From NCBI RefSeq assembly GCF_905220415.1, contig NC_059538.1, forward strand, positions 7,564,001-7,628,000: a stretch of 64,000 nucleotides of DNA. Direction: 5' to 3'. The DNA comes from Colias croceus (taxonomy: Eukaryota > Arthropoda > Insecta > Lepidoptera > Pieridae). Each line of letters begins with the position of its first letter. Within the stretch, counting starts at the first letter, position 1. The notes below the pieces were generated by a model that worked only from the letters and a program-made list of their open reading frames with translations, was not told where the DNA came from and did not search any database. The translations under genes and the position numbers were made by a program. Shown in pieces: positions 12,401 through 27,400 of this stretch.

Positions 12401-15400
12401 TCAGCGGGTGATTACAGAGATGCACAAGCGATCACTAGGCTCTTTGCAATAATGTCGAAATCACTTGAATTGTCTTAAGTACTATTAGCTTCTGTTAAAA
12501 GGATTACTAGAAGTACAGTTATTTTGCTGCATTATTTCTATTTCTAAACGATGTGCGATGTACGTTTCAATTACTTAAAGAGAAAACTCTGTAGAATAAA
12601 GACGTTGAACCGCAAAACTATCAAGTGTTTTATTTTCGATGATGGGTTTTGGGAACGTTATAATATTTAATAAAGTTAAATATATTACGTTCCACAACAT
12701 GTCTCAAGTTCATGTTCCTTTTAGAACAAGGTACCCCACATTATGTTTTCCATAGGATATCGCGAAATATGTTTTTCTTTTCAGCTTATTTGGGAAAACG
12801 TACATCAGTACTGCGTCTCAAAACAGCGCTGCGAACGGACGAGCGCGTGCGACTGATGAACGAAATATTATCCGGAATTCAGGTCATCAAGATGTACACT
12901 TGGGAGAAACCCTTCGCAGATCTCGTGGCCAAAGCTAGAAAGTAAGTTCAAACATTGCTTCGAGTTATGCTGCATATGTTTAATATTCTTGTTGTATTGT
13001 ATGGGTTTATGCATGTTGCAATTGCGATTTATATACTCAACTATGTATTAATATAATATATATATCTTGCGAATAGAATGGTAAGAAAATAAATATCTTG
13101 TTCACGCTAATGTGTTTATTAAACGAGACGTGAAGTATCTAACACTTCGTTAAATAGTGAAAAGAAAATATATTTCTTGTTTTTTTTAAAGCGAGAAAAG
13201 ATGGTATAAAATAGCACTTAGGGAGCATTACAATTAGTGGGTATTAGTATTAACATAGTGTATTATAATTTCTTTAACTCGCCCTCAGGGGCGTAGCTAC
13301 CGCCGTATCTGCCGTATCAATTATACGGGGCCCCGGCGGCAAGGTGGCCCCCAACGTGCGCTTTTGTGAGAAATCTTTACCCTTCCTTAGGTCCCCCAAA
13401 CAAATTTTTATACGGGGCCCCGCCAAGGCACGCTACGCTTCTGCTCGCCCTATGAGTGTGTGAGCTGGCTTTGGTATATAATATAAACTGTAAAATTAAT
13501 TTGTGCTATTTAATGTTATTCTTAAGCGCGTTCGGCTAATGCATTTAGTCTTGTGTACATTTTTGCTGTAGGTATTATATTATCCATCTGTCTATGGTCT
13601 CTGCTTATAATATGAACTATAATTATACAAAAATGAAGAAACTGAGTAAATTGTATTGAAAATGTTTCTCGAATTACGTGAAACCAAACAAAATGTCTAA
13701 CATGTGAAATATTAATGTATTCTTTGCGTGAAACAAAACATCGGCACGTTTATTAAATTATTAATTATGGTCGTCAAATGTTATCTTATCATTTATCATA
13801 CGCGAATTAACGTCGAATGAAGATGGAACTTTTGCAAAAGCTTGTAATACATAAAATGTTCTATAAACAGAATTCTTGACTTGTATGTTTTTACTCAATG
13901 CCGAAGTATTCATTGAAAAATGATACCATAATATATTTTCAGTTAGCAATCTTTGTAGAATGAATCAATTTTCTAAGAAGTTTAATAAATACATGACTGA
14001 TATTGACTAGCACTTCATATTATATGGCTATTACTACTGAATTATTACAAAACGTGCATAGTAATATTTTTTACAGAATTGTTCGCGAGTACAATAAAAT
14101 TGTAATGTACCTATGTTAATAAATATAGCAGTGTAATATGTACACAGGCTGACCCACAATTTCATTTGATGTGTAAATATTTTTGTAGTACCTTCTACTT
14201 TTGTACAAGATAATCTCGAATATTTGTACGGCGTGATCTAAATACTATACATGCTTTCATTGCTTATCTAATAAAATAGATCGTATGTTTTCGCAAACCT
14301 TTTTTTACGTACATTGTCTGAATGGTTCCATGCTCCTTTTTATCTAAGAGGAAAACGCTCTGCCGCATTGGAATATGTACTAAAAACGTGCTTAAACTAC
14401 ATATTTTTTATTTCACGCTTCATCCGAACAAAATAAATTTTATTGTGTAAAATTCGAAGCAATATGCAAATTAGTTATGTGATGTTCTTGAGAATGTTCA
14501 TTCAGACAGAGAGGTGACCTGTAAATTACATAATGGTTTATTTTGTAGCGGTAGTTGTTTTTAGGGTTCCGTAGCCAAAATGGCAAAAACGGAACCCTTA
14601 TAGTTTCGTCATGTCCGTCTGTCCGTCTGTCCGTCTGTCCGTCTGTCACAGCCGATTTACTCGGAAACTATAAGTACTACAGTGATGAAATTTGATGGGA
14701 ATATGTGTTGTATGAACCGCTACAAAAATATGACACTAAATAGTAAAAAAAAGAATTGGGGGTGGGGCCCCCCATACATGTAACTGAGGGATGAAATTTT
14801 TTTTTTCGATGTACATACCCGTGTGGGGTATCAATGGAAAGGTCTTTTAAAATGATATAAAGTTTTCTAAAAAACATTTTTCTTAAAGTGAACGGTTTTT
14901 GAGATATCAGCTCTCAAAGTCGTAAAAAGTATGTCCCCCCCTCTATTTTTATAACTACGGGGTATAAAATTCTAAAAAAAATAGAGGTGATGCATGCTAA
15001 TTAACTCTTTCAACGATTTTTGGTTTGATCAAAGTATCTCTTATAGTTTTTGAGATAGGTTGATTTAACTGTAATTTATTATATTTGCTGCTACGGAACC
15101 CTTTGTGCGCGAGCCCGACTCGCACTTGGCCGGTTTTTATAATACTAATTTATGCGCTGACTCATTTGGCGATATTGATACTATAAAATCAGCATAATAT
15201 GTTTGAGTGTTATGGTAAACTAGCGGTCCGCCCCGGCTTCGCCCGTGGTACATATTTCGCAATAAAAAGTAGCCTATGTCCTTTCTCGGGTATCAAAATA
15301 TCTCTATACCAAATTTCATGCAAATTGGTTCAGTAGTTTAGGCGTGATTGAGTAACAGACAGACAGACAGAGTTACTTTCGCATTTATAATATTAGTATG

Positions 15401-18400
15401 GATAACTGAATCCCGTTGTAGCCTGATCCTCTAACCACACCTAACCACTACCTACAACTTAAAGGCTTCAAAATCAGACGTTTTGGATATTAGCTCAACT
15501 AGACATACAGATATATTTTTTACAAATTTAACTCATGATAAAATCTGTTTTTTTACACTTTACAAATAATATACGCACAATGTTTTGTTTATATACTTAT
15601 TTCATAATGATCATTTATTTATTTCATCTGGTTTTCTTAACGTTTCAAAGTAAGCAATCAAATGAAAACAAAAATTAGGTAGTTGTTGCTGTTGCCAATG
15701 TTGCTATGTCGTCAATTAAGCTCGTCAACTTTAATAAATCAGCATTGATAGTTGTCTGTTTATTGTGTGACTAGTATAAATAGGGAACTCTAGGTTCAAA
15801 TCGGCAAACGCATTGAAAATATAAATCAGTAAAAATAACGAATTAAAAAACTCTCTAGTTTCCGTTTACTAGACAATTTATTTTACAGACGACAAGTCGT
15901 AAATCGATCCATATAATTAAAAATGCTTAAGCTACCTAGGTACATAGTGGCTTCTCTCGGTCTAGCTTTCTTTGCGGTTGAAAAATAATATACCGTCTCT
16001 AATTACGATGTTACTATTTTTTATCACAGTTTCATTGCATTCGATGCAATAGCACTATCTTTAACAACTGCAATTTCTCAAATGAAATTTATCTTTATAA
16101 TGAAATACATTTTATTAATTATTATTATCAATTTGAGAGCGTCTAGAATTCATTATAAACACGTGATTAAAAAAAGTAAAGAAGATTAATGCTTTTACGT
16201 AATTTAATAGGTATTATTCATTGAAGTAATCACCTCATATACACGTGCATGATACGTATTAATGGCATCATTTAGTGTCCGCAGGTTTTATTGATTTGAA
16301 ATACGATACAGAAGCTTTCAATGTTTATTGTAATGTTTGCAATATCCTATTATGCAGTTGATAAGCGTACAAAAAAGGTTAAATACGAAATTAAGATATA
16401 CAGAAAGACAAACAGAGGTTATATTTACAATGTACTTATGCTCTAATAGACGTAAGAAATTTATTACGCCATGTTATATCCGTGATAAGCTTTTAATTCA
16501 AGCACATATGTATTTAGTAATGTGTGAATCTATATTAACTGGATATCCTCTAATCTATGTCTTGCGACAGGATTCAAGGATGAGGCAAGATACAAATAAG
16601 ATAAACGAATTGCTTCATGTTCAACGAGATATAATATATATTTAATATTATGTACATTTTATTTTATAATAAAGATGCGATTTTGATTTAGAATATTACT
16701 CTATATAAAAGATTATAATAATTAAAAAGAGCGTATGTGCCGAGTACACGTGTGAGAAGTGAAACTTCTTTAGCAAGATTCAAAGATACCAAAATCGTCG
16801 CCTTACCCCATAACGTGACAGTATTGTCATGACGCGACCTTGACGTTTTACTCTCAACGCGCCCAAAGAAGTTTCACTACAAAAAATTATCTTATGTGGC
16901 GAACTTAGAGCATTAAACCAATAATGTTGGTTTAATGCTCTAAGGTGGCGAATAAGAATAAATTATTTTGTGCAAAAGCTGGATATAGAAAGATATTTTC
17001 AAACCATATTTTCATTTTTTTTTGTGTGTCTCAATGTTAGCCAGAAGGGCTTCTACATTTTAACGCGGACGCGGGGGTGAACTTAAGGTTCACCCTGGTA
17101 GCGACATGCGCAAGGGCGTCCTTCATACAATACCATGTCTAACTTATTTGCGTTGAACAGCTCATGTAATATTTAACAAACGCGCACTTTCTTTGCAGAC
17201 AAGAAATAAAGCAAATAAGGGCGACTTCATACATCCGCGGTGTGCTCACATCTTTCATCATGTTCACGACCCGTATCTGCCTGTTCTTCTCGATCCTGGC
17301 GTTCGTCCTTGAGAACAACGTGATTAGCGCCAAGCAAGTGTTCGTTGTGACGAGCTTTTATAATATACTGAGACAGACCATGACCGTGTTCTTCCCGCAA
17401 GGTTAGTTTGGGTTGAAAATGTATTTCAATTTTATAGGCCTATATAAACAAAACAAGTTTTTAACTTTGTATTGAATATGTCATTATAATGTTAATTTCA
17501 ATCATTTACCATTTTACGCGTGGATAATTTCATATGCCTTCTTTTGATTTTAATAGCTTTGTTTCGTGTAAAGTCGTCGTTAATAATTTAATGTTTGAAT
17601 TTATTCTCTCACCGTCTCTGCTATTTACATGTTACATTGTTTGTCATTGTTCAGAAAACTAGCAATTATCACTATCGTGATTCTTCAGCCGGAAATACTT
17701 AAGCAATTTTGCCCGCCTTAATAACGCATTTCCTTTACGCGTTTGTCTACCAGGTATAGCCCAAGTCGCTGAAGCTACCATATCGATAAAACGACTACAA
17801 AATTTCATGTTATACGAGGACACAAGTAAACCAGTACCAGGTTTAGCGGAAATTCAAACATCCTCCAAAAAAGGAAAGGAAGAATCTCTAGCAAAGGATA
17901 TTCCACCTTCACCAGTCAAAGCCGATATGGAAAAGAAAAAGGAAGCCGATTCAAAACAATCGTTAGAAACTCCTCCGGAAACTAAAAAGGCCCATGAAGC
18001 TAAAGGCAATGGTGAGTCCTTTGATCTTTATTTATTCGAGTACAAAGTCCAACAATTCATTAGTTATTTGAACACAGTAATTACTTCATTTATTTCAACA
18101 GCGAATCGTTATTAATGAATGGCTACTAGGAATAGCAGCATCATAAAATCCATAAAATACGCACAAAGCAGTATTTTAGGTACAACAGCTGTAACATATA
18201 TTTATGGTTATTCGTTATTGCCGTATTGTATTAAACGTAATTGTACGTTATGAATTTTACTAGATACTAATTAAAACAAGTACCTATTGCTTACAATCAA
18301 TTAGCCACAAAGTGTTATTGATAATTACTAACTGGCTGCCCGTGGCTTCGTCCGCGTGTACACCATGATATCAGCCTCATTAAATTTTGTTATCTTGACA

Positions 18401-21400
18401 ATAATAGCCTCTGTCCATTCCTAAGATTAATTACACCCATCTTGGTTCCAACTGTCATCATAATCTGATTCAGTACTTTAGGCAGAAACAGAACAATCGG
18501 CCTAGTAAAGTTAAATAGGACTGTACTGTTAAAGTGTGTAAGTTATGGTGTGCTATTCAACACTTTTAGCACACACCTACACCTAAATCAGAAAATCGAA
18601 GAAATCCTTATCCTTCCCTCAACCTCCTTCCCTCAACCTCCTTCCCTCAACCTCCTTCCCTCAACCTCCTTCCCTCAACCAAGTACAACTTTTTCTTCCT
18701 AGGTAATTTAGAAGCGCCACTAGAATCAGGTGAAGAAGACAATGAAGAGTTGGCAACAAGAGTTGAAGAAGACGCGAGAGGAGTAAGACTGAAACATGCC
18801 ACCGCTAAATGGATAGTTTCGCACGCTGAAAACACGCTCACTGATATGTCGCTCACTATCAAACCTGGCAAGTAAGTGCAAGTCTTTTATCTTTGAAAAT
18901 AATTGCATGAAATTGTATGATTGTTTTTACTAAAACGAGAGTAGAATAAGTGAAGAAAATAAAATTCCCAGTAGTAATAACACTCCTTTTTATAACTGAA
19001 CTCTATATTCAATCGATGCTTTTATGAATCTTCTATTCAACTTTGTTACAACCTTGATTGAAAGATTGAAAAGAGATAAACGAGTATAGACAGTACATAA
19101 CTTTTTCGTTTAATACATATTTTATTCTGTAATGAAAAAACGTGTGGCATTAACGTGTGACTGCCGCAAAAACGTGTGACTGCCGCGGTAAAGCTATTGC
19201 ATGCTATGCCTTCAAGCCACACCTCCGCCTGTCGGAGTAGGGAGCATGAGGTTTTTCGTTATGGAATTTCTAGATTCGGTCCCCGCGCTCAAGGCCCGCG
19301 ATAGAAGCTATGCAATAGCTTAATAATATAGTCAGATGTGCCAGGTTTTGTTTTAGTGTTTTTTCGTTTAATCCTTAAAAAAATATTTTCACGATTATCC
19401 TTTAAATTTTTTTGGACTGAAAAGTACCCATAGTATAAGAATTCTTAATTTACAGGTTAATAGCAGTAATAGGACCGGTGGGTGCGGGCAAGTCATCCCT
19501 TTTGCACGTACTGTTGCGTGAGTTGCCTCTCGTCTCTGGCTCTGTGCACATCGGTGGAACTGTATCGTATGCTAGTCAGGAGCCTTGGTTGTTTGCGGGT
19601 AATTAGAAATTGTTGTAAATACATAAATAATCACGCTTATGAAGTGTTCTGAATTTCGGGATTAATAAAGTAGTTATCGTTTTTAATTATTCTTAAAATC
19701 TTTACTTTTTTGTGTACATTCCAAAAACAGAAAACACCGTGTTCAAGATTCTTTTGAATAATTATAAATAATAAATAAATAAATAAATCATTTATTTGCA
19801 CCATTTTGAGTTACAAAAATTTAATGACCCAGGCTCCTAATATAGTTGTAAACTGTTTTTCAGGAGCCTGTGTTCACACTAATTTATTATCACTGTTACA
19901 ATGGCGTATACATACACGAGTTTATTCAGCTTATTCGACATAATTATACAGTTATAATTTGTATGTTGGTAAAGATCTTCGCATAAACGTACAATCTGAT
20001 ACACACTCGCTACAGAGAAATTATCTAAAAGTACAAGCAACTTTTGCTTCCGCCATATTTTGGCCAAATACGATATTTTTTTTACCATCGGTTCTTAAGG
20101 AATTTTTAGATACTAGCTTACCGCCCGCTGCTTCGCCCGCTTTGTCTAAAACCTAATAAATTATACACTAAAACCTTCCTCTTGAATCACTTTATCTGTT
20201 AAAGAAAACCGCATCAAAATCCGTTGCGTAGTTTTAAAGATTTAAGCATACAAAGGGACAGAGAAAGTGACTTTGTTTTATACTATGTAGTGATTTGTCC
20301 ACAGGTAGCGTCCGTCAGAACATCTTATTCGGTCAGCCAATGGACCGCCCGCGATACAACGCGGTGGTGAGACGCTGTGCTCTAGACCGCGACTTTACGC
20401 TGTTCCCACATGGTGATAAGACTGTGGTCGGTGAACGGGGTGTTAGTCTTAGTGGAGGTGAGTAAGAATTTACTATAACAAAATAAAAAAAATATACCGG
20501 CCGAATTGAGAACCTCCCCCTTTTTGAAGTCGGTTAAATATAAAATATAATAAAAATGAAACATACAATAAATTTTATTAGTAACTTTAAACATTTTAAT
20601 TCACAATATAGGTATAGGTATGTTTCATCGCGTAGATATTGGGAAGTTTGTAATGTATTTGTTATGTGTTTGTAGTGTAAGTATGTAAACTAATAATCTG
20701 AAGAAGAACTCCAAACTGAGTTCGAATTCCTGCAAAAAAAAGCTCGCGACTACATACATTTTCAGGGACTCGGGGTTGATGTTCAATTCTTTTAGTCTTC
20801 ATAGCTTTAAATAATATTTAGACAAATTTAAATGTTACTTTTTATAAAAACAAAAAAACGTACTAAGTGATATCGATTTATAAGATCTCTGTATGTTACG
20901 CTTTCACGGCTACCTAATCGATCGTTTTTAAAGTATACTGAGGAGGGGAAATTATATGCAATACAAAGTATAACTTTATTGCGGTAAGTCAATGCAGTTT
21001 AATGGAAGCGTAACAATTCGCCTATAAACGGAATTACTGAATCGTTTACACGTGGAACACTAGAATATCTAGGTGTCTTACATTTATGCTGTCATGGTCG
21101 GGCCAGTGAAGAAAATTCCTATTAATTAGTGATTAGACTATAATAACTGATTTATAAGAATTTTCTAACAGACGAATATCATTTAGATTCTTACTATTTA
21201 TTTCCTTCAGTAATTTTACGATAGTGAACAGTTTATAATTATTGATTGAATTCTTCTTCTTAATTTTTCTTCATTTTCGATGCTAAAATGTGTCCTAATA
21301 TTTTTTTTCTTTACCCTTACGTCAGTTTTACATAGTAACAAGTTTTCTTAACATTATTTCAATCTCACGACAAATTTTCCTACAAAAACTGCCCTCTCCA

Positions 21401-24400
21401 GATCTACAAGCACACAGTGCTTTTTTTTTATAGTGGGGAAATCTTCCAAAGATACCCCCACGCCCCCCGGGGAAGGAGCCGTGGGCTATGTCGGATTCTT
21501 ACCGACTAAAACCCCTCTGTGTTCCGTCGAGCCTCCTTAATGATGGGGCCGCGGGTATTGATTAGAATTCTTCCGCGACACAAGCACACAGTCCTAGGAA
21601 TTAATGTTCGCAAATTGTCATTTTCCTCTCCAGGTCAACGTGCCCGCATCTCACTCGCGCGCGCAGTATACAAACGCGCAGACATATACCTACTGGATGA
21701 TCCTCTATCTGCTGTGGACGCACACGTGGGCCGGCATCTCTTCGAGTCGTGCGTGGTCGGATACCTGCGGAACACCACTCGGGTGCTGGTCACCCACCAG
21801 CTGCAGTTCTTGAAGGATGTTGATCAGGTGCGTATACAAGCGTGGACATACGTACTGAACGCTACGTGGCGTGTGTGTACATCTACATTAACAAAATACA
21901 TAGGAAATACGACAAATTATACATAAAGATTATGGTCGTACATATTGTAGGGTACTTCGTTTTAATTATAAACATCTATAAAAAAATTAAAGAATAGAAA
22001 TTATTATATAGTGAGGCGGGTTTTGAATCCACATCCACATCCAAATTGAAATTAGAATGTTCGTTCGTTTCTGCTCTGTTGTTATTATCAGTGTGTAATT
22101 TTTAAAACCAAAATAGGAAATTATGTTTTCCTCTCTACTCATTAGAATAATAGTAATTAGTATGTAAATTTCTTAGAACTAACTGATCTCTATTTTTCAG
22201 TGTGACAAGTATTTCGTTTTGACAATACTATCTTTCCCTGTTTTAAAATATCATCTTTTCTTGTCATTGTTAATAAATTATTTATTTTAACTGAAAAATT
22301 TATCCAAATATTGAACTTTTAACATTGTATTATAAATAAAAAAAATCTTTCTTTTATTCAGATAATAATATTAAAGAACGGTGCAATAGCAGCGGCCGGA
22401 GACTTCGAAACGCTGAGCGCGTCGGGTCTGGACTTCGCGACGTTACTCGCGAGGGACGAGCAAGAGGACGAGAAGCCCGTTGCCGAGGAAAAGTCCAATA
22501 TGGACCTGGATGAGTCTGTGCTGCAGGGCAGTTTCAGAAAACGCCAGATGAGCATACATTCCGTGAGTTTTTAATATCTCTATACATATATTAACCCACT
22601 AGCTTACCGCCCGCGGCTTCGCCCGCTTTCTCTAAAACGATTTGAGATTTAAACTACCTATCCTATCTCTCAAGTTGGATCGAACTGCACATGGTGTGCG
22701 AATTTTATTATAATCGGTTAAGTGGTTTAGGAGTCCATTGAGGACAAACATTGTGACACGAGGTTTATATATATTAAGATTGAGCCCCAAGCGGCCCGAT
22801 CGGTCCGCGACACAATAGGTTTTCTATTGTGTCTGTGATTCCGGGGCCTGAGTTATTAAAATGAAAGCCTAGTTCACGTGGTTACGGCATCACGCGTGAA
22901 TAGCTAGACCGATTTCGATTATTCTTATTTTGATGTGTTCATTATTGTCAGGAGAAGGATCAGATAGGAAATGTCAAGAAATTTGCGCCTAAATATTAAA
23001 AAAAAAAAACGCAAAAACTTAACGGCTATTTAATTTTCTATAAGTCAGAACAACGTCTATCGGGTCAGCTAGCTAGCTTAAATTTAAATGCAAAATTTAT
23101 GTAGATAGCCCAGTTTTTATAAATCTGAATGCGAAATAATGTTATGATTATGATACGTATTAAATGATGTTCAAAATTATGGAAATGATCACGTCTTTAC
23201 GTTATCTCAAAAACAATTTTATTTAAAGAGGTGTGAGGATTTGTGATTTCTTAAATTTTAAATGTAAAATATATTACTTTTAGCTACTTAATATCGAATA
23301 ATACCACACATGCACTATAATGTTTCCCAATTTTTGAGAAAAAAAAGCAATCTTAATATAGTTTCTTAACTTATAATAATAGGATATTGGTAGTGGTTAT
23401 TATATTAGTGGGATTATAAATAATCCGTATTAAACAAATAAGTACCTGTGTGTATTGTTAAGTCATTAATTGCTATAAGCTGCATGTGTAAACAATACAA
23501 GTGTAATTTTAAATCATATTATAAATTAATATTAAGGAAATATCCGACTTAGACAAAGCCTGTAAACCGATGAAATAACTGACAATTGCTTTCCTTACAA
23601 TGTTGCATAAAAAAAATGTATACAAGTGTTTGAAGTTGTATTATTCACGGATTCTCAACTTTGTTTCGCAGAATTCTAGAGTAGTACATAGTAAGTAACT
23701 TAGTAAGTAACTTAGAACTTGTAATGCTCATAATACAGAATTATAATGTGTGGTTAACTGTCATAAACTTCATAGTACAAACTGCTTTATTATATAAAAA
23801 ATCGCACGTAAACAATTTTTTAGTTCATTTGGAATTAAAAACATTTGATGATAGTAAACTTCATTATCTTAAAAATTATTATATATATTTACTGTATTTA
23901 ATATATATAACAAATATTTTCTATAAGCAAGTAGGAAAGGAGTTTGTTTTTATAAAAATATTTACTAATTTTGCTATGGTTTATATTTATTTAAGTAATT
24001 TACAATAGAAAAATGTTTACTCATAAAACTTAAGATACTTAAAATGGTATGGTATATATTATAATAAATTAAAAAGATATATGTAAGTTATTTTTAAAAA
24101 ATAAAATAAATCTTTAATAATAATTGCTTTTGGACTTTATTTTGAGTCTGAATTAATTCTGATAGATAAAATATATATAATACGTTTTTTTCCATAATAC
24201 AGAATTCAACGTTAAAAATATAACGTTTCTTTATGAGTTTATTTAGAATTAAAATAAGCTATAATATCTTATTTATGTGGCAGTTGCAGACATCTGTTTC
24301 AATGATCGGTTTTCTAGATTGACACTATTTTTTTCTTGGTCGCATTCATAGGTGAGTTCGGTAGACAACTTGACAGCAACAGCGCCGCCAGAGGGCGGGC

Positions 24401-27400
24401 GTGAAGAAGCAGAAATGCGTTCAGCCGGCGCAGTATCGAGTGCAGTATACGGCGCCTACTTGCGGGCTAGTGGACACCCACTGCTCGTCACGCTAATGGC
24501 GCTAGTGGCGGTACTAGCCCAGTTGCTCGGTTCCGGCTCCGATTGGTGGACTAGCTACTGGTAATTAGGAGCTATTCACATTATTCTAGGGCAGTTAAAC
24601 TAAACGCTGACCGCTCTGCTGCTGCTGGTCGTGAAAAAGCAGAAATGCGTTCAGCTGCTTGTACTTGCTAGCGGACAGCCGTTACTTGTTACACTCATGG
24701 CGCTGGTGGCAGTACTCGCACAGCTGCTCGGCTCGGGATCCGATTGGTGGACTAGTTACTGGTATAGTAGTAGATTGTAGAAAACAGTAATAGAACAGCA
24801 GTTATACTTGACGGCGACCGCGCTAATAGGCCGCGTCAAGATGCAGAGATGTAATATTGTATTGATCTGAGGTACTCCGTTCCTGCGCTGCATAGTTCAA
24901 TAGTATCTTTACCCTCTATTGTAATTGTATACAAATGACATAGAAATCCTTAATCTCTATCCAAAATATTGTTCAAACAAGTAAATAATGCCTTATGGTT
25001 AAGTTGGCGAATGGCTTAACCATTCACTCAATATCTATACTAATATTATAAAGCTGAAGAGTTTGTTTGTTTGAACGCGCTAATCTCGGGAACTACTGGT
25101 CCGATTTGAAAAATTCTTTGGGTGTTAGATAGCTCATTTGTCGAGGAAGGCTATAGCCTACGACCAAAAGGAGTGGAGCCACGGGGGTGAAACCGCGCGG
25201 AGCAGCTAGTGTTTTATATCTACTTAATCCAGTTTATAACCGAATTTGTTTTACCAGGGTCAATCAAGAGGAACGTCATCCACGTACACTGCTACAGAAC
25301 CTCGATACAAACGACACCAATGCTATGGATGTGTCATCTAACTTTACGAATGCGCTCGTTGATAACGCACACTTTGATTCTGGCCTCACAAGATACGATT
25401 GTATTTATATTTACACAAGTAAGTAATAACTAATGAGTAACAGTAGTTTTCTCTACCTATGCTACATAAACACACTGTCATAATTATATGTATCATTTAG
25501 TACTGAATCATTGCATCTGTACAGTCACGTGGTCTCATCTGAAAATTAGTGCAGCAATACATTTTAAATAATAGTTGATGCTTTGCTGACGGGGTGTCCT
25601 TTTTGCTTCCATTGCTATCTTTTTTTCTGTTTTGTGTGTTATATTACTAAGATTAATATTTTTTTACATGGTAACAAATAAAACTTTATTTATTTCTAAT
25701 ATTAGGTCTAAATACATGATTAATAGCTTTAAAAACCACATATTCTTCAAATCCTCACATTCAAATATTAAGATTTGCATTTTGGACAGTAGTAAATTCA
25801 GAAAGTTGCCAAAAATAATTTACAAATTAAGATCATTGGACACTATAAATAGTGCTCATTGGTCGATATAGTCTATACTCTATAGTAAAAAGACACGATA
25901 AAAAAAAATTCTATGTGTGTAGTGATTTTAACTCAAGAACTTTCAAATTATTACAATAATACATCAATATTTTCTGCATATTTGAATCAATTTTGATAGT
26001 ACATTTTCTTCAAAGGCAATACCGATAGTTATGTTTCACCACTGTCCCGCAGGCATGGTGGTGGCGCTAGTTGTGATTTCCCTACTCCGTTCGTTCATAT
26101 TCTTCTCCATGGCGATGAGAGCATCTACCCGTCTCCACAACAACATGTTCGCGTCCATCACACGTGCACCAATGAGATTCTTCCACACGAACCCGTCAGG
26201 CCGGATCCTGAACAGATTCTCTAAGGATATGGGTGCGGTGGATGAAGTGCTGCCGTCTGCTTTATTGGATGTACTGCAAGTGAGTTCATTTAAAGTTAGC
26301 TCCAGATTATACTTCTCTAACCTTTGGATTATTATTCGCTATTGTATTATACTTTTAATTTCGTTAACCCATTGAGCACCGAGCGGCCCAATCGGACAAC
26401 GACACAATAGATTTTCTATTGTGTCTATGATTCCGGGGGCTGAGTTAAAGAAGTTTTATTCTAAACGCTAAAACAATTAAATTCTGTGGAGTCAATTATG
26501 GTTCTAAACAACACTCATGTATTCAGTAATCAAGTTCACAATTATATTATGATGTAAAACTTTTATATGTTTGTAACATCATGTGAAAAGCAAACAATCA
26601 GCCATTTTAATGGAATAAATAACCCCATTCATATATCTTATTCCTCCCTCAGATCGGGCTGTCGCTGATCGGTATCGTGATAGTGGTGGCGATAGTGAAC
26701 TACTGGCTGCTGCTGCCGACGCTGGCCATCGGGCTGGTGTTCTACGGGCTAAGGATATTCTACATCGCCTCGTCGCGCAGCATCAAGCGCCTCGAGGGTG
26801 TGAGTGAGTCATCCTGACCCTCAACTATTGGTGTTACATGTAGACTGTATGACTAGTGTTTGGTGTTCGCTTTCCTTTAAGTTCTGTCTCGGTTGTTTGG
26901 TGTTCGCTTTCCTTAATAATAATAGTTCTGTCTCGGTGGTGGAAAACAATCCAGAAGGGTGAAAGAAAGCGTTGAGGTATTTCGAGTCTTAAGAACTGAC
27001 TATGCGAAAGGATACACCTAAATACAATTAAAAAATGTTTTGTTTTCGTTCCTTAATAGACTAAATAGTTAATGTAATTTTGTTGTCAATGCACAATGTT
27101 TTCCTCTTAAGATCTCTATGCACGCATTTCTATATATTTTTTTTAAATTGTATCTCTTTATTAACTTGCATGCATCAAATTCCTTTTTTATAAATTAAAT
27201 AACTGACAATATTAGTAACAAATTTAAGTGCTTTATTACCCCGTTTTCAGCACGTAGTCCAGTATTTTCCCATCTCAACGCCTCCCTACAAGGCATTACC
27301 ACGATACGTGCGTTTGGCGCTCAAGAGGCTCTTATAAAGGAGTTTGATAACCACCAGGATCTGCACAGCTCTGCTTGGTAAATATTTACTAAAGTATTTA

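Noticed and set aside
16337..16645. 102-codon frame
   Set aside because: It lies in an ABCC4-like intron, has AT-driven composition and no recognisable motif or splice signals.
17807..18115. Reading the linker exon through to a stop at 18115
   Set aside because: The G|GTGAGT donor at 18011 joins in phase to the exon at 18703, which continues into NBD1.
23724..24008. 94-codon frame
   Set aside because: Very AT-rich intron sequence with Ile/Asn/Tyr/Leu bias; no motif.
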